Part shown: piece by piece, positions 1-9,655 of the stretch | How positions within the stretch are numbered: position 1 is the first letter of the stretch | Layout: each line of letters begins with the position of its first letter | From: Acidobacteriota bacterium | GTDB taxonomy: Bacteria > Acidobacteriota > Thermoanaerobaculia > Thermoanaerobaculales > Thermoanaerobaculaceae | Assembly: GCA_004298115.1 (NCBI GenBank) | Contig: SCRJ01000198.1 | Location: 1-64,000 of the forward strand | Direction: 5' to 3' | DNA: 64,000 bases | Notes under the pieces: generated by a model | Told to the model about the DNA's origin: nothing | Database searches by the model: none | What the model saw: only the letters and a program-made list of their open reading frames with translations | Position numbers and translations under genes: made by a program

Positions 1-76
1 CCCGATGCGGGCTGACGCCTGCGCGGCGGTCGGCCCCAAAGGGGCCGGCGTAGAATCGCCGCACTGGAGACTCCCT

Positions 77-385
77 ATGACCTCTCGACGCGTCATCGCC
101 GGGCTCGCGACGTGCGCCCTCCTCCTCGGCCTGCTGGCCGGCTGCGCCTCGGCGCCGCCCGAGAAGTGGGAGGGGCGGAAGATCGACGAGGCCATCGCCG
201 CGTACGGGCCGCCGACGAAGGTCACGCCTTCGGACGCCGGCAAGCTCTACGTCTGGGTGTCGCGACACACGATGCAGGGGATGGGCGGTTTTCCGGGCGC
301 CACCCGGGAGACCCACGTCACGAGACGGATGATGACCGTGAACCCGGACGGCGTCATCACCTCGTACAACCTCGTCGACCAGTGA
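77..385 (+). CDS. small secreted lipoprotein, paralog 1 of 3
   Basis: Signal peptide with lipobox LLAGC; shares 'KWEGRKIDEAIAAYGPPT' with the next ORF. Confidence 0.7.
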   Translation: MTSRRVIAGLATCALLLGLLAGCASAPPEKWEGRKIDEAIAAYGPPTKVTPSDAGKLYVWVSRHTMQGMGGFPGATRETHVTRRMMTVNPDGVITSYNLVDQ

Positions 386-480
386 AGCGGCCGCCGCGGC
401 GCCGCCGCACGGCGTTTCCAGCTCCTTGATTCGCAGGCCGGCCGCCGTGTACAGTGATTGGGCGTTCAGGGGGAGTCCAT

Positions 481-801
481 ATGACGACTCGGCGTGCAAT
501 CGCGTCTCTCGTGGCGGGGGTCTTGGTCCTCGGCGTGCTCGCGGGCTGCGCCACGTTGCAGCCCGAACCCAAGTGGGAGGGGCGCAAGATCGACGAGGCG
601 ATCGCGCGCTACGGCCCGCCCACCCGGGTCATTCCGGACGCAAACGGCAAGGTGTACGTCTGGAAGTTCACGCACAACTCGTACTCCGACTCCCCCGGGA
701 TAGGCGGCATGTCGACGTCGCGCGAGATGAGGACCACCGTCCGGATGATGACCGTGAACGCGGACGGCATCATCACCTCGTACAACCGCCAGGACCAGTA
801 G
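481..801 (+). CDS. small secreted lipoprotein, paralog 2 of 3
   Basis: Lipobox LAGC; 'KWEGRKIDEAIARYGPPTRV' and 'MMTVNADGIITSYN' closely match ORF 77..385. Confidence 0.75.
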   Translation: MTTRRAIASLVAGVLVLGVLAGCATLQPEPKWEGRKIDEAIARYGPPTRVIPDANGKVYVWKFTHNSYSDSPGIGGMSTSREMRTTVRMMTVNADGIITSYNRQDQ

Positions 802-939
802 AAGCGCGGCGGCGGCCGGACTGGGCCGTCGGACGAGGCCGGCCTCCCGAGAGGACGGTCCGAGCTCGAATCGGATTTTGAGACGCGGCCTGCTCCCGGC
901 ACGGCGTATGCATTCTGATTGGCAGGATCGGAGGCAACC

Positions 940-1407
940 ATGAGAGCCACGAGCTTCGTCAGCACGATCGCGGGCGCGGCGTCCTGCCTGTTTCTCGGGG
1001 GATGCGCAAGCGCGGTGGCGACCGAGTGGGGGGGCCGCCCGATCGGCGAGGTCATCTCCAAGCTGGGCCCGCCGACCTGGGAGCGGCCCGCGGCCGGGGA
1101 GTGGACGGCCGTCAACCTCCCGGCCAAGATCAAGGTTCTCTTCTCGAAGCCGACGGGGAGTCCACCGGCCGGGGACGAGAGCGTCTACGTCTGGGACAGC
1201 CTGCGCGAGCCGGCGAAGCCGATGGTCGCCGGGTCCGACGGCATGCCGGGGTCCATCTGGGTCTTCCGCCGGTGGACGTTCGTCGTGGCCAAGGACGGGA
1301 CGATCCGGAACTGGGGTGTCAAGGAAGCGCTCGACCCGGAGGGCGTCGGAGGTTCGGTTGACACGCCCGTGTGCTGTGACACCGAAGGCAAACCCTTCCG
1401 GCACTGA
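940..1407 (+). CDS. small secreted lipoprotein, diverged paralog 3 of 3
   Basis: Lipobox FLGGC; 'EWGGRPIGEVISKLGPPTW' matches the same motif as the two upstream genes. Confidence 0.7.
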   Translation: MRATSFVSTIAGAASCLFLGGCASAVATEWGGRPIGEVISKLGPPTWERPAAGEWTAVNLPAKIKVLFSKPTGSPPAGDESVYVWDSLREPAKPMVAGSDGMPGSIWVFRRWTFVVAKDGTIRNWGVKEALDPEGVGGSVDTPVCCDTEGKPFRH

Positions 1408-1433
1408 CGCGGACGGAGCGGCGCGCCCCCGGT

Positions 1434-1634
1434 TCAGACCCGTCGCGGGCCGCCGAGCAGGCGGGCGGGGAGCGTGATGACAGCGCGCAGCAGCTCGAAC
1501 ACCCCGCCGACGGCGATTCCGAGGATGCGGAACGGCAGCAGCACGAGCCACACCAGCGGGTAGAGCACGAGCGCCAGCACCGCGAGCGGCCAGCACAGCA
1601 CCAGCAGGATCAACCACAGCAGGAACTTCGCCAT
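1434..1634 (-). CDS. small hydrophobic membrane protein
   Basis: 66 aa, almost entirely hydrophobic helices (MAKFLLWLILLVLCWPLAVLALVLYPLVWLVLLPF). Confidence 0.5.
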   Translation of the reverse strand: MAKFLLWLILLVLCWPLAVLALVLYPLVWLVLLPFRILGIAVGGVFELLRAVITLPARLLGGPRRV

Positions 1635-1692
1635 CGCGTCCCTCCGGCCCTGAATGTTTACGCGCCGGGACGGCTATTGGTTCGGTCCGGCC

Positions 1693-2442
1693 TCACGGAC
1701 GCGGCGTGGGCTCGGGACGGGTCACGACGAGCACCGTGAACGGCGTCTCGTCGGGCCCCGTCCCGATCGCCCGGGCGAACTTGGCCGTCTCGGACTCGAC
1801 CAGCATGCCGCAGCCGAGACCGAGCGCCACCGCTTCGAGGGCGAAGTTCTGGGATGCCGCGCCGGCCTCGAGCGCGACGTACTTGGGCGCCCGGTCGCCG
1901 TACGCCTTTGCGGTCCGCGACTCGACCGTCGTGATCACAAAGATCGCCGGCACGCCCGTGAGCGGCTGGAAGTGGCAGGCGTCCGCAATTGCGGGCCTCG
2001 GATCGCCCTCCGCGACGCGCACGAGGTCGTTGGTCGTCGGGCGGTACCGGTAGACCGCGGGTGGAAGCCCGGTCACGTTGGCGGCGACGAGGATGACCTC
2101 GAGGGGGAACAAGGCACCCGCCGACGGGGCCGCGCGGCCGCCGTACTTCCCGGTAATGCCCTGGGCGGCCCAGAGCAGCTGGCCGACCTCTTGGAGCGTC
2201 ACCGGGGCCGTCCCAAACGTGCGCGGCGCGCGGCGCCCGCGCAGCGCCTCCTCCACCGACGTCGCGCTCTTGGCGCGCGGTTCCGGCAACTTGACCGTCG
2301 TGGTGCCGATCGGCACCGGGGTGGCGGAATCCTGCGTGCGCGGCGGCGCGGACGAAACCTGTCCGAGCGCCGTGCCCGCGGCGAGGGCGAGGGTGATCAG
2401 ACACGCAGCGGCGGTCGATCCGGGGGGCCTGGCGATCTCCAT
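1693..2442 (-). CDS. SagB-type nitroreductase-family protein, exported
   Basis: Signal peptide; 'RRAPRTFGTAPVTLQEVGQLLWAAQGITG...RAAPSAGALFPLEVILVA' is typical of SagB/ThcOx nitroreductases. Confidence 0.75.
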   Translation of the reverse strand: MEIARPPGSTAAACLITLALAAGTALGQVSSAPPRTQDSATPVPIGTTTVKLPEPRAKSATSVEEALRGRRAPRTFGTAPVTLQEVGQLLWAAQGITGKYGGRAAPSAGALFPLEVILVAANVTGLPPAVYRYRPTTNDLVRVAEGDPRPAIADACHFQPLTGVPAIFVITTVESRTAKAYGDRAPKYVALEAGAASQNFALEAVALGLGCGMLVESETAKFARAIGTGPDETPFTVLVVTRPEPTPRP

Positions 2443-2541
2443 CGTGGCTTCCTCCTCACATGGCAAGAGTGTAGCGGAGTTCCATCGGCCTCCGATCGCC
2501 CTGGTAGAATCGCGGCGCTGGCGATGCCATCGGAGGGCGGT

Positions 2542-4299
2542 ATGAGCGAGCGGTTGATGGGAGCGTTCGAGCGGCCGTTCTGCGGCAGCCTGCGGGCCGC
2601 CGACATCGGCCGCCGCGTCGAGCTGGTGGGCTGGGTGCGCCGGCGCCGCAACCTCGGCGGGATCGTGTTCGTGGACCTGCGCGACCGCGAGGGGTGGGCG
2701 CAGGTGCTGTTGCGTGACGCGCTGCGCGACGCGGGGGAGGCGCTCTCCCAGGAAGACGTCGTGCGCGTCGTCGGCACGGTGGCCGCGCGCTCGGCCGACA
2801 CCGTCAACCCCGAGATGCCGACCGGCGAGATCGAGGTCATCGCCGAAAGGGTGGAGCTGCTCACCGCCGCCGAGACGCCGCCGTTCGTGGTCGAAGACCG
2901 CGTCAACGCCTCCGAGGAGCTGCGCCTGCGCTACCGCTACCTCGACCTGCGCCGCCCCGAGATGATGGCGACGCTCATGCTGCGCGACCGCATCACGTTC
3001 GCCATCCGCGAGTACTTCCACCACGCCGGCTTCGTCGAGGTCGAGACCCCGGTCATGACGCGCTCGACACCGGAGGGCGCGCGCGACTTCCTCGTCCCCT
3101 CGCGTCTCTCGAAGGGGATGTTCTACGCGCTGCCGCAGTCGCCGCAGCTGTTCAAGCAGCTGCTGCAGGTCGCCGGACTAGGCCGCTACGTGCAGATCGC
3201 CCGCTGCTTCCGCGACGAGGACCTGCGGGCGGACCGCCAGCCCGAGTTCACCCAGGTGGACGTCGAGGCCTCGTTCATCGAGGAGGAGGACGTCTACGCG
3301 CTGATCGAGGGGCTGTTCGCCAAGGTCTTCCCGGTCGTCGGGATCGACCCGCCCGCCCGTTTTCCGCGGATGACCTACCGCGAGGCGATGGAGCGTTTCG
3401 GATCCGACCGCCCGGACACGCGCTTCGGCATGGAGCTCGTGGAGCTGGGTGCGACGGCGGCGGGGTGCGCCTTCGAGGTCCTGCGCAAGGCCGCGACCGG
3501 CGGCAGGGTGAAGGGGATCGTGATCCCGGGCGGGGCCGCGTTCTCCCGCAAGCAGCTCGACGACCTCTCGGAGTCGGTCAAGCCGTTCGGCGCGCCCGGC
3601 GCGCTGTGGTTCCGCAAGACCGCCGACGGCTACGGCTCGCCCGCGAAGAAGGCGCTCGGCGACGACGGGGTCGCGGCGTTCCTCGCCGCCGCCGGGGCGG
3701 GCGAGGGGGACCTCCTCGTCGTGGTCGGAGGCGCGCCGAAGGTCGTGTTCGCGGCCCTCGGCGCGCTGCGCATCGAGTTCGGCCGCAAGCTGGACATGAT
3801 CGCACCGGGCGCGCACGCGTTCCTGTGGGTCACCGAGTTCCCGCTCCTGGAGTGGGACGAGGCGACGGCGCGTTGGTACGCCACGCACCACCCGTTCACC
3901 GCGCCGAACCCCGCCGACCTCGCCAGGCTCGAGAGCGACCCCGGCGCGGTGCGGGCCCGCGCCTACGACGTCGTGATGGACGGCGTCGAGTTGGGCGGCG
4001 GCTCGATCAGGATCCACGACCCCGAACTGCAGCGCCGGGTGTTCGCCGCGCTTTCGATCGACGAGGCGCAGGCGAGGCACAAGTTCGGCTTCCTGCTCGA
4101 CGCGTTCCGCTACGGCGCGCCGCCGCACGGCGGCCTCGCGCTCGGCCTCGACCGGATGGTGATGCTGATGGCCGGACGCGACTCGATCCGCGACGTCATC
4201 GCGTTTCCCAAGACGACCGCGGGGAACTGTCTGCTCACGGACGCGCCGAACACCGTGGACGAGGCGCAGCTGCGGGAGCTCGGCATCCGTCTGTCATAG
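2542..4299 (+). CDS. aspS: aspartyl-tRNA synthetase
   Basis: N-terminal OB fold, class II motifs ('RYRYLDLRRPEM', 'FRDEDLRADRQPEFTQVD', 'GLALGLDRMVMLM') and a bacterial GAD insertion. Confidence 0.95.
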   Translation: MSERLMGAFERPFCGSLRAADIGRRVELVGWVRRRRNLGGIVFVDLRDREGWAQVLLRDALRDAGEALSQEDVVRVVGTVAARSADTVNPEMPTGEIEVIAERVELLTAAETPPFVVEDRVNASEELRLRYRYLDLRRPEMMATLMLRDRITFAIREYFHHAGFVEVETPVMTRSTPEGARDFLVPSRLSKGMFYALPQSPQLFKQLLQVAGLGRYVQIARCFRDEDLRADRQPEFTQVDVEASFIEEEDVYALIEGLFAKVFPVVGIDPPARFPRMTYREAMERFGSDRPDTRFGMELVELGATAAGCAFEVLRKAATGGRVKGIVIPGGAAFSRKQLDDLSESVKPFGAPGALWFRKTADGYGSPAKKALGDDGVAAFLAAAGAGEGDLLVVVGGAPKVVFAALGALRIEFGRKLDMIAPGAHAFLWVTEFPLLEWDEATARWYATHHPFTAPNPADLARLESDPGAVRARAYDVVMDGVELGGGSIRIHDPELQRRVFAALSIDEAQARHKFGFLLDAFRYGAPPHGGLALGLDRMVMLMAGRDSIRDVIAFPKTTAGNCLLTDAPNTVDEAQLRELGIRLS

Positions 4300-4403
4300 C
4301 GGTCGCGACCGAATTCGAGACCGAGACGGCGGCGCGACTCGCTCTTTCACGGTGCGTGGGGTATGGTCGACGAGTCGGCTTCCGCCGGTCGAAACGGGCG
4401 GTC

Positions 4404-6077
4404 GTGCCGCAGAGAGAGGGGAGCTCGACCACGGAACACCTGGGCATCAAGGTCGCCGCGCTCGTCGGGCTGGCGCTCGCCGCCCTCGCGACGCCGGGGT
4501 TCGCCGAGGCGCCGCCGCCCGTCGCGGTGCGCTCCTCGGCAGCGGTCAACGTCGCGCGCGTCGACGCGTTCGTGACCGGGACCGACGGCGCGCCGGTGCG
4601 CGGCCTGCAGGCCGCCGACTTCGAGCTGTTCGAGGATGGGGGGCCGGTGGCGATCACCGACTTCTCGCCCGCCCAGGACGCGGCGGCGGGCGTGCCTTCG
4701 CTCCTCGTCTTCTTCGTGGACGGCCTCGACATGACCCCGTCGCAGTGCGGCGCGGTGTTCGCCGGGGCCCAGGCGATGCTCGCCGAGGTTCTCAAGACGC
4801 CGGGGACGCAGGCGATGGTCGCTTCGGGCGGCCTCACGGTCGTCGTTCGGCAGCGACCCACGAGCGATGCCCAACCGTTGCTCAAGGCGCTCAGGGCCGC
4901 CCAGGGCGCCGTCGGCGAGGGCGCGCGCACGGCGAGTGGGGGGACGGTCCCCGGAACGGCGCTCGACCAGCCGCTCGGGCGGCGCACCGACCTCGCGGCG
5001 GCGGATGGGGAAGCGGTGGAGAAGACGACGCGCGACGCCGCGCACCAGCAATACGAGCGCGCGAGGGCCGGGGTGGAAAACCTCACGACCTTCGTCGCCG
5101 CGCTGGGGGAGATCCCGGGGCGGAAGGCGCTGATCTACGTCGGCGGCCCGATCCCGATCCGACCGGGAGAGGCGCTGCTCCGGCGAGCGCTCGGCGACGC
5201 CGGCCCCGGCGCAGCGAGTCCGGAGGATGCCCGCTTCGACATCTCGGCGCTCGTGCGCGCCCTCGCGGACAAGGCGAACGCCACGGGCGTGACGATCTAC
5301 GGCGTGGATGCCGGCGGCGCCGGCCGGGTCGGGGCGCCTCCCGCGATGCCGCGGCACGGCGAGGGCCAACCCGCGGTGGGGACCGGCGCCGACCTCTCGG
5401 CGCAAGACGCGCTGCAGTTCCTCGCGTCGACGACGGGCGGCCGCGCGTTCACGAACCCGATCGACCCCGCCAGCGCGTTCGAGTCCCTCGTCCGGGACTT
5501 CCGCAGCTCCTACTCGCTCGGTTTCGCCGCGCCGCGCCGCGCCGACGGTTCGACCCATGCGATCAGGGTGAAGTTGAAACGGGAAGGGATGGCGGTTCGG
5601 TCCCGCTCCGCCTTCCTCGATGCGACCGAGGACGACCGCATGTCCGACCGCACGCTCGCCGCCCTCCTCTTCGGCATCGCCGAGAACCCGTTCGGGCTGC
5701 AGGCGTCCGCGAAGGCCGAGGGCAGCTCCAAGGACGGCAAGCACATCATCGCGGTGACGGTGACGATCCCGCTCGGCAAGCTGGCGTTCGCCCCGAGCAC
5801 GGTCGCGCAGGAGAGCGACATCGCCCTCTGGCTCGCCGCCCGCGGCGCCACCGGACGCGTGGTCCAGTCGGCCAAGACGCCCTTTCCAGTCAGTGTTCCA
5901 AACGACCGCCTCTTGACCGCCCTGACGCAAAGCGCCGGCTTCACGTTCAGGGTACCGTTGGACGAAGGGTCCGGCAAATTCGCGGTGACGGCGCGCGACG
6001 AGATCGGCCTGCAGGCCTCGACCGTCGTCACCGCGCTTGACGCGCCTGCCACACCGGCGCTGGGGGTCCCAAATTGA
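4404..6077 (+). CDS. VWFA-related domain protein (Acidobacterial type)
   Basis: 'VDAFVTGTDGAPVRGLQAADFELFEDGGPVAITDF' plus a VWA-like core; GTG start inferred. Confidence 0.75.
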   Translation: MPQREGSSTTEHLGIKVAALVGLALAALATPGFAEAPPPVAVRSSAAVNVARVDAFVTGTDGAPVRGLQAADFELFEDGGPVAITDFSPAQDAAAGVPSLLVFFVDGLDMTPSQCGAVFAGAQAMLAEVLKTPGTQAMVASGGLTVVVRQRPTSDAQPLLKALRAAQGAVGEGARTASGGTVPGTALDQPLGRRTDLAAADGEAVEKTTRDAAHQQYERARAGVENLTTFVAALGEIPGRKALIYVGGPIPIRPGEALLRRALGDAGPGAASPEDARFDISALVRALADKANATGVTIYGVDAGGAGRVGAPPAMPRHGEGQPAVGTGADLSAQDALQFLASTTGGRAFTNPIDPASAFESLVRDFRSSYSLGFAAPRRADGSTHAIRVKLKREGMAVRSRSAFLDATEDDRMSDRTLAALLFGIAENPFGLQASAKAEGSSKDGKHIIAVTVTIPLGKLAFAPSTVAQESDIALWLAARGATGRVVQSAKTPFPVSVPNDRLLTALTQSAGFTFRVPLDEGSGKFAVTARDEIGLQASTVVTALDAPATPALGVPN

Positions 6078-8335
6078 ACAGACTACTTGCCGCAACGATC
6101 CTGTCGATTTCCGGCGTGCTCACGAGCGTAGCCGCGGCTGGTGCGGCCTCGCAGGCGCCTTCCCCGCCACCGGCGGTCCCGACGGCCGCGGCGCCGGCCG
6201 CGCCCACCGGCGGGCAGCCGTCCTCTGAAGCCGCAGCTCCGGCGGCGCCGGCGGCCACGGTCGAGGTCACCCCGCTCCGCGGCCTCGCCGGCCGCGCGGC
6301 CGCATTGCTGGTCTCCGGCCAGCAAGGGGGGCAGATCTCCGTCTCGATGCTGGTGTTCCCGCCCGGCAGCGCCGGCAAGCCGGGACGCGTGCCGTGGGTC
6401 CTCGACGTCCCGGGCCCCACGCTCGCTTCGGCGACAACCGACGGCAACCTCGGGCTGGAGCTCGCGGTCTACGGGATGCGCGGCGACAAGGTGGTCGGCA
6501 GCCAGGTGTGCGCGATCCGCGTCGCGGGGGCCCCGGCCGCCTGGCAGACGAACGGCGGCCTCAAGTTCCTGGGGTTCGTGGACACCGCGCCGGTGCCGAC
6601 CTCGTTGCGGGTACTCGTCCGCGAGCCCGTTTCGGGTTCGTTCGGGATGTGGGAGTTTCCGGTTCCCGCCGTGCCGGGGCGGGGCGGGTCGCACGGCGAC
6701 CTGGGGTTCGTCGCGGTCGCGGGCGGGCCCGGAGGCCAAGGCGCGGGCACCGGGACCGGACCGATGGGCGCGGACGCGACGGACGCCGTCATCATGCGGA
6801 CGCCGACGTTGCTCGCCATCGTCGCTCCGGAGCCCGAGGATGCGTGGGTCGTCGCCGGAGTGGGCGGTGAGGGGGCCAGCGCGACGGCGCCTCCCTTCTC
6901 CCTCGCGGGCGATGGGAACGTCCCCTCGACGCGCCCCGTGCTCAAGCCGGGAACGACGGTACGGCTCGTGTTGCTCGGCGCCCAGATGCCGCTCCACCCG
7001 GTGATGAGCGCACGCCTGCGGCGCAGCGACGGGCGCCCCGAAGTCTCCTACGGTGCGCGCCTCCTCACCCGGCTGCCGGCTCCGGCCGGCGAGTTCGAGC
7101 GTCTCGTCGTGGTCGTGACGCTGCCGGCCGACCTGGCCGCGGGGGAGCACGAGCTGGTCCTGGGCTCCCGTGCGGGGACCGAACCCGGGGAGGCGACGGC
7201 CGCGATCCGGTTCCGGGTCGCGCCGCCGGAGAAGGCCGCCGCCGCCCTCGTCTGGTCTGGCGTCCCGGTCGGAGAGGGCGGCGAGATGGTCGCGACGCCA
7301 GTCCGGCCCGCCGGAGCGGCGGTTTCCGAGGACGAACCGCCGGCGAACCTGAAAGCCGCCTATCGCGACGCCGTCGCTCACGTCGCGGCCGACGACTCAC
7401 CGGCCTCCCTCCGGGCCCTCGTCAACCTCGAGCGCGCGGCGCTCGGCCGCGGCGACGTCTCGGAGTTCAACCGTCTCGCGAACACCGCTCTCGGGCTCGG
7501 CCGCACCGTGCGGAAGACCTCGTCGCGGGCGTTACTCGGCCTGTGCCTCGTCAACCTCGACCTCTACCGCGAGCACAGCCGGGACGAAGCGCGCCTCGCG
7601 ATCGCCCACTCGCGGCGGGTCGTGGAGCAGTTGGCGGAGCTCCTCGCCGGCGACTCGAAGGACAAGGAGGGCCAGCGCGAGGCGGCGGAGATCCTGGCGG
7701 TCTTCGCCGGCGAGCTGCAGGCCGTCGGGTCGTGGTCGACCAGCGAGCGGCTGTTCGCCCGCGCGCAGCATGTCGATCCCGGCGACGTCGGCGCCCTGAT
7801 GGGCCGCGCGGGCGTCTACGAGCGGGCCAGCCAGCCGGGCGAGGCCATCAAGATGCTCGACAAGGTCCTCGCCATCCGCCCCGACCACCGTGAGGCGCGG
7901 CTGCGCCTCGGCGTCAACCAGCGGCGAGCGGGGCAGTTGGACGCGGCGCAGACGAGCTTGACCGCATGCACCGGCGCCGGCAACCCCGACTGGGTGCGGG
8001 CCGTGGCGTGGCAGGAGCTGGCGTCGATGCGACTCGCGGAAGGCAAGGTGCCCGAAGCGGTCGCGATGCTCCGCACGGCGACGGCCGACGTGCCGGCGGA
8101 CCAGCATCTGCAGATCCTGCTCGCCTCGGCGCTCGACCGCGAGCGCCACCACCGCGAGGCGCTCGCCATCCTGAACGCGGTCGTGGGGCGGCCCACCGGG
8201 GGCCCCCCGTCCGCCCGGTTCCTCTACGCCGAATGGCCGCACGAGGACCTCGACGCGGCACGCGTGAGGCTGGCCGCACTTCGCCCGGAGGCAATGGCGG
8301 CGCTCGCCGCCGCCGTCAAGGAGGACCGCCCGTGA
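6074..8335 (+). CDS. exported tetratricopeptide-repeat protein
   Basis: 4-nt overlap with the upstream CDS; signal peptide; C-terminal TPR-like repeats. Confidence 0.7.
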   Translation: MNRLLAATILSISGVLTSVAAAGAASQAPSPPPAVPTAAAPAAPTGGQPSSEAAAPAAPAATVEVTPLRGLAGRAAALLVSGQQGGQISVSMLVFPPGSAGKPGRVPWVLDVPGPTLASATTDGNLGLELAVYGMRGDKVVGSQVCAIRVAGAPAAWQTNGGLKFLGFVDTAPVPTSLRVLVREPVSGSFGMWEFPVPAVPGRGGSHGDLGFVAVAGGPGGQGAGTGTGPMGADATDAVIMRTPTLLAIVAPEPEDAWVVAGVGGEGASATAPPFSLAGDGNVPSTRPVLKPGTTVRLVLLGAQMPLHPVMSARLRRSDGRPEVSYGARLLTRLPAPAGEFERLVVVVTLPADLAAGEHELVLGSRAGTEPGEATAAIRFRVAPPEKAAAALVWSGVPVGEGGEMVATPVRPAGAAVSEDEPPANLKAAYRDAVAHVAADDSPASLRALVNLERAALGRGDVSEFNRLANTALGLGRTVRKTSSRALLGLCLVNLDLYREHSRDEARLAIAHSRRVVEQLAELLAGDSKDKEGQREAAEILAVFAGELQAVGSWSTSERLFARAQHVDPGDVGALMGRAGVYERASQPGEAIKMLDKVLAIRPDHREARLRLGVNQRRAGQLDAAQTSLTACTGAGNPDWVRAVAWQELASMRLAEGKVPEAVAMLRTATADVPADQHLQILLASALDRERHHREALAILNAVVGRPTGGPPSARFLYAEWPHEDLDAARVRLAALRPEAMAALAAAVKEDRP

Positions 8336-9510
8336 GGACGCTCGCATCCGTCGTCATACTCGTTGCCGCTGTCGCCTCGGCCGCCCCGCCGGCGGTCGAG
8401 ATCACGAGCCCGCGCGCCGGCTCGCCGGTCTTCGGCGCCGTCCAGTTCTCCGTCGCCGTGAAGACCTCCGAACCCATCGCAGGCGTCCGTTTCTTCATCG
8501 ACGGCAGGGCGGTCGGCGAGAAGGCGGCGCCGCCGTTCTCGATCATCACCATGCTCGGCGACGAAAACGTCGAGCACCTGTTCCGTGCCGAGGCCGTGAC
8601 CGCCTCGGGCGCCGTCGGCAGCGTGGAGATCCGTACGCCGGCGCTACAGTCCAACGAGGAGGTGGACGTCGAGCTGCGCCAGCTCTACGTTCGCGTCACG
8701 AAGGGGGCCGACCCGGTCCTCAACCTGACCAAGAACGACTTCGTCGTCTCGGACGACGCGAAGGCCCAGCAGATCGAGACGTTCGCCAGCGGCGACGCGC
8801 CGCTGGCGGCGGTCGTCATGCTCGACGCGAGCACCTCGATGGCCGGCGTGCCGCTGAAGGAGGCGATCTCCGGTGCGACGGCGTTCTTCCGCGCCATGGG
8901 CCCGCTCGACGAGGGACAGCTGATGGTGTTCTCGGATCGCTTGCTCCACGTTTCGCCGTTCACGACCGTGAGCGAGGTGCTGCTGGCCGGCCTCGACGGC
9001 GTGCGAGCGAGCGGGGGCACGGCGCTGAACGACCACCTCTACCTGGCGCTCCGCCAGGCCGACCAGCGCCAGGGGAGGCGGGTCGTGATCCTCCTGTCCG
9101 ACGGCGTGGATTCGGACAGCGCCCTGCCGATGAGCGAGGTGCGGCGCGTGGCGCGCTCGAGCCAGGCGATCATCTACTGGATCCGGCTGCAGGAGAAGGG
9201 CGAGGATTCCCAGGCGCTGCCGAACCTCTACTCGACGTGGCGGGACAAGGATTCGCACCGCAACGAGTTCCAGCAGCTGACCGAAACCGTGCTCGAAAGC
9301 GGTGGCCGGATCGTGCCCGTCACCGCGTTCGATCGGATCAAACCCACGTTCGTCGGCATCCTCGCGGAGCTGCGAGGGCAGTACGTGCTGGGCTACTACC
9401 CGGCCGACCGCCGCCACGACGGGTCCTGGCACGCCGTCGGCGTGACGGTCAAGGGTGATCCGGGGCGCGGTCTGACGGTTCGAACGCGCGACGGCTATCT
9501 CGACTACTGA
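8332..9510 (+). CDS. exported VWA-domain protein
   Basis: GTG start overlapping the upstream stop; MIDAS-like 'VVMLDASTSM' and 'VVILLSDGVDSDS'. Confidence 0.8.
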   Translation: MRTLASVVILVAAVASAAPPAVEITSPRAGSPVFGAVQFSVAVKTSEPIAGVRFFIDGRAVGEKAAPPFSIITMLGDENVEHLFRAEAVTASGAVGSVEIRTPALQSNEEVDVELRQLYVRVTKGADPVLNLTKNDFVVSDDAKAQQIETFASGDAPLAAVVMLDASTSMAGVPLKEAISGATAFFRAMGPLDEGQLMVFSDRLLHVSPFTTVSEVLLAGLDGVRASGGTALNDHLYLALRQADQRQGRRVVILLSDGVDSDSALPMSEVRRVARSSQAIIYWIRLQEKGEDSQALPNLYSTWRDKDSHRNEFQQLTETVLESGGRIVPVTAFDRIKPTFVGILAELRGQYVLGYYPADRRHDGSWHAVGVTVKGDPGRGLTVRTRDGYLDY

Positions 9511-9655
9511 TCCGCCGGGCCGACCCCGCCGCCGGCCGATGCCGGTACGGTCGGGTCCGCCGGCGGTTTAGACTGGCGGAGGTTCTTCGACACCGGCCGG
9601 CCGCTCGGGGCGCCCGCGGCTCGGGCGCCGACCGGCGACCCGAAGGGGGTAGCGG

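Noticed and set aside
3178-4128. 316-aa minus-strand ORF
   Set aside because: Antisense to the aspS coding sequence.
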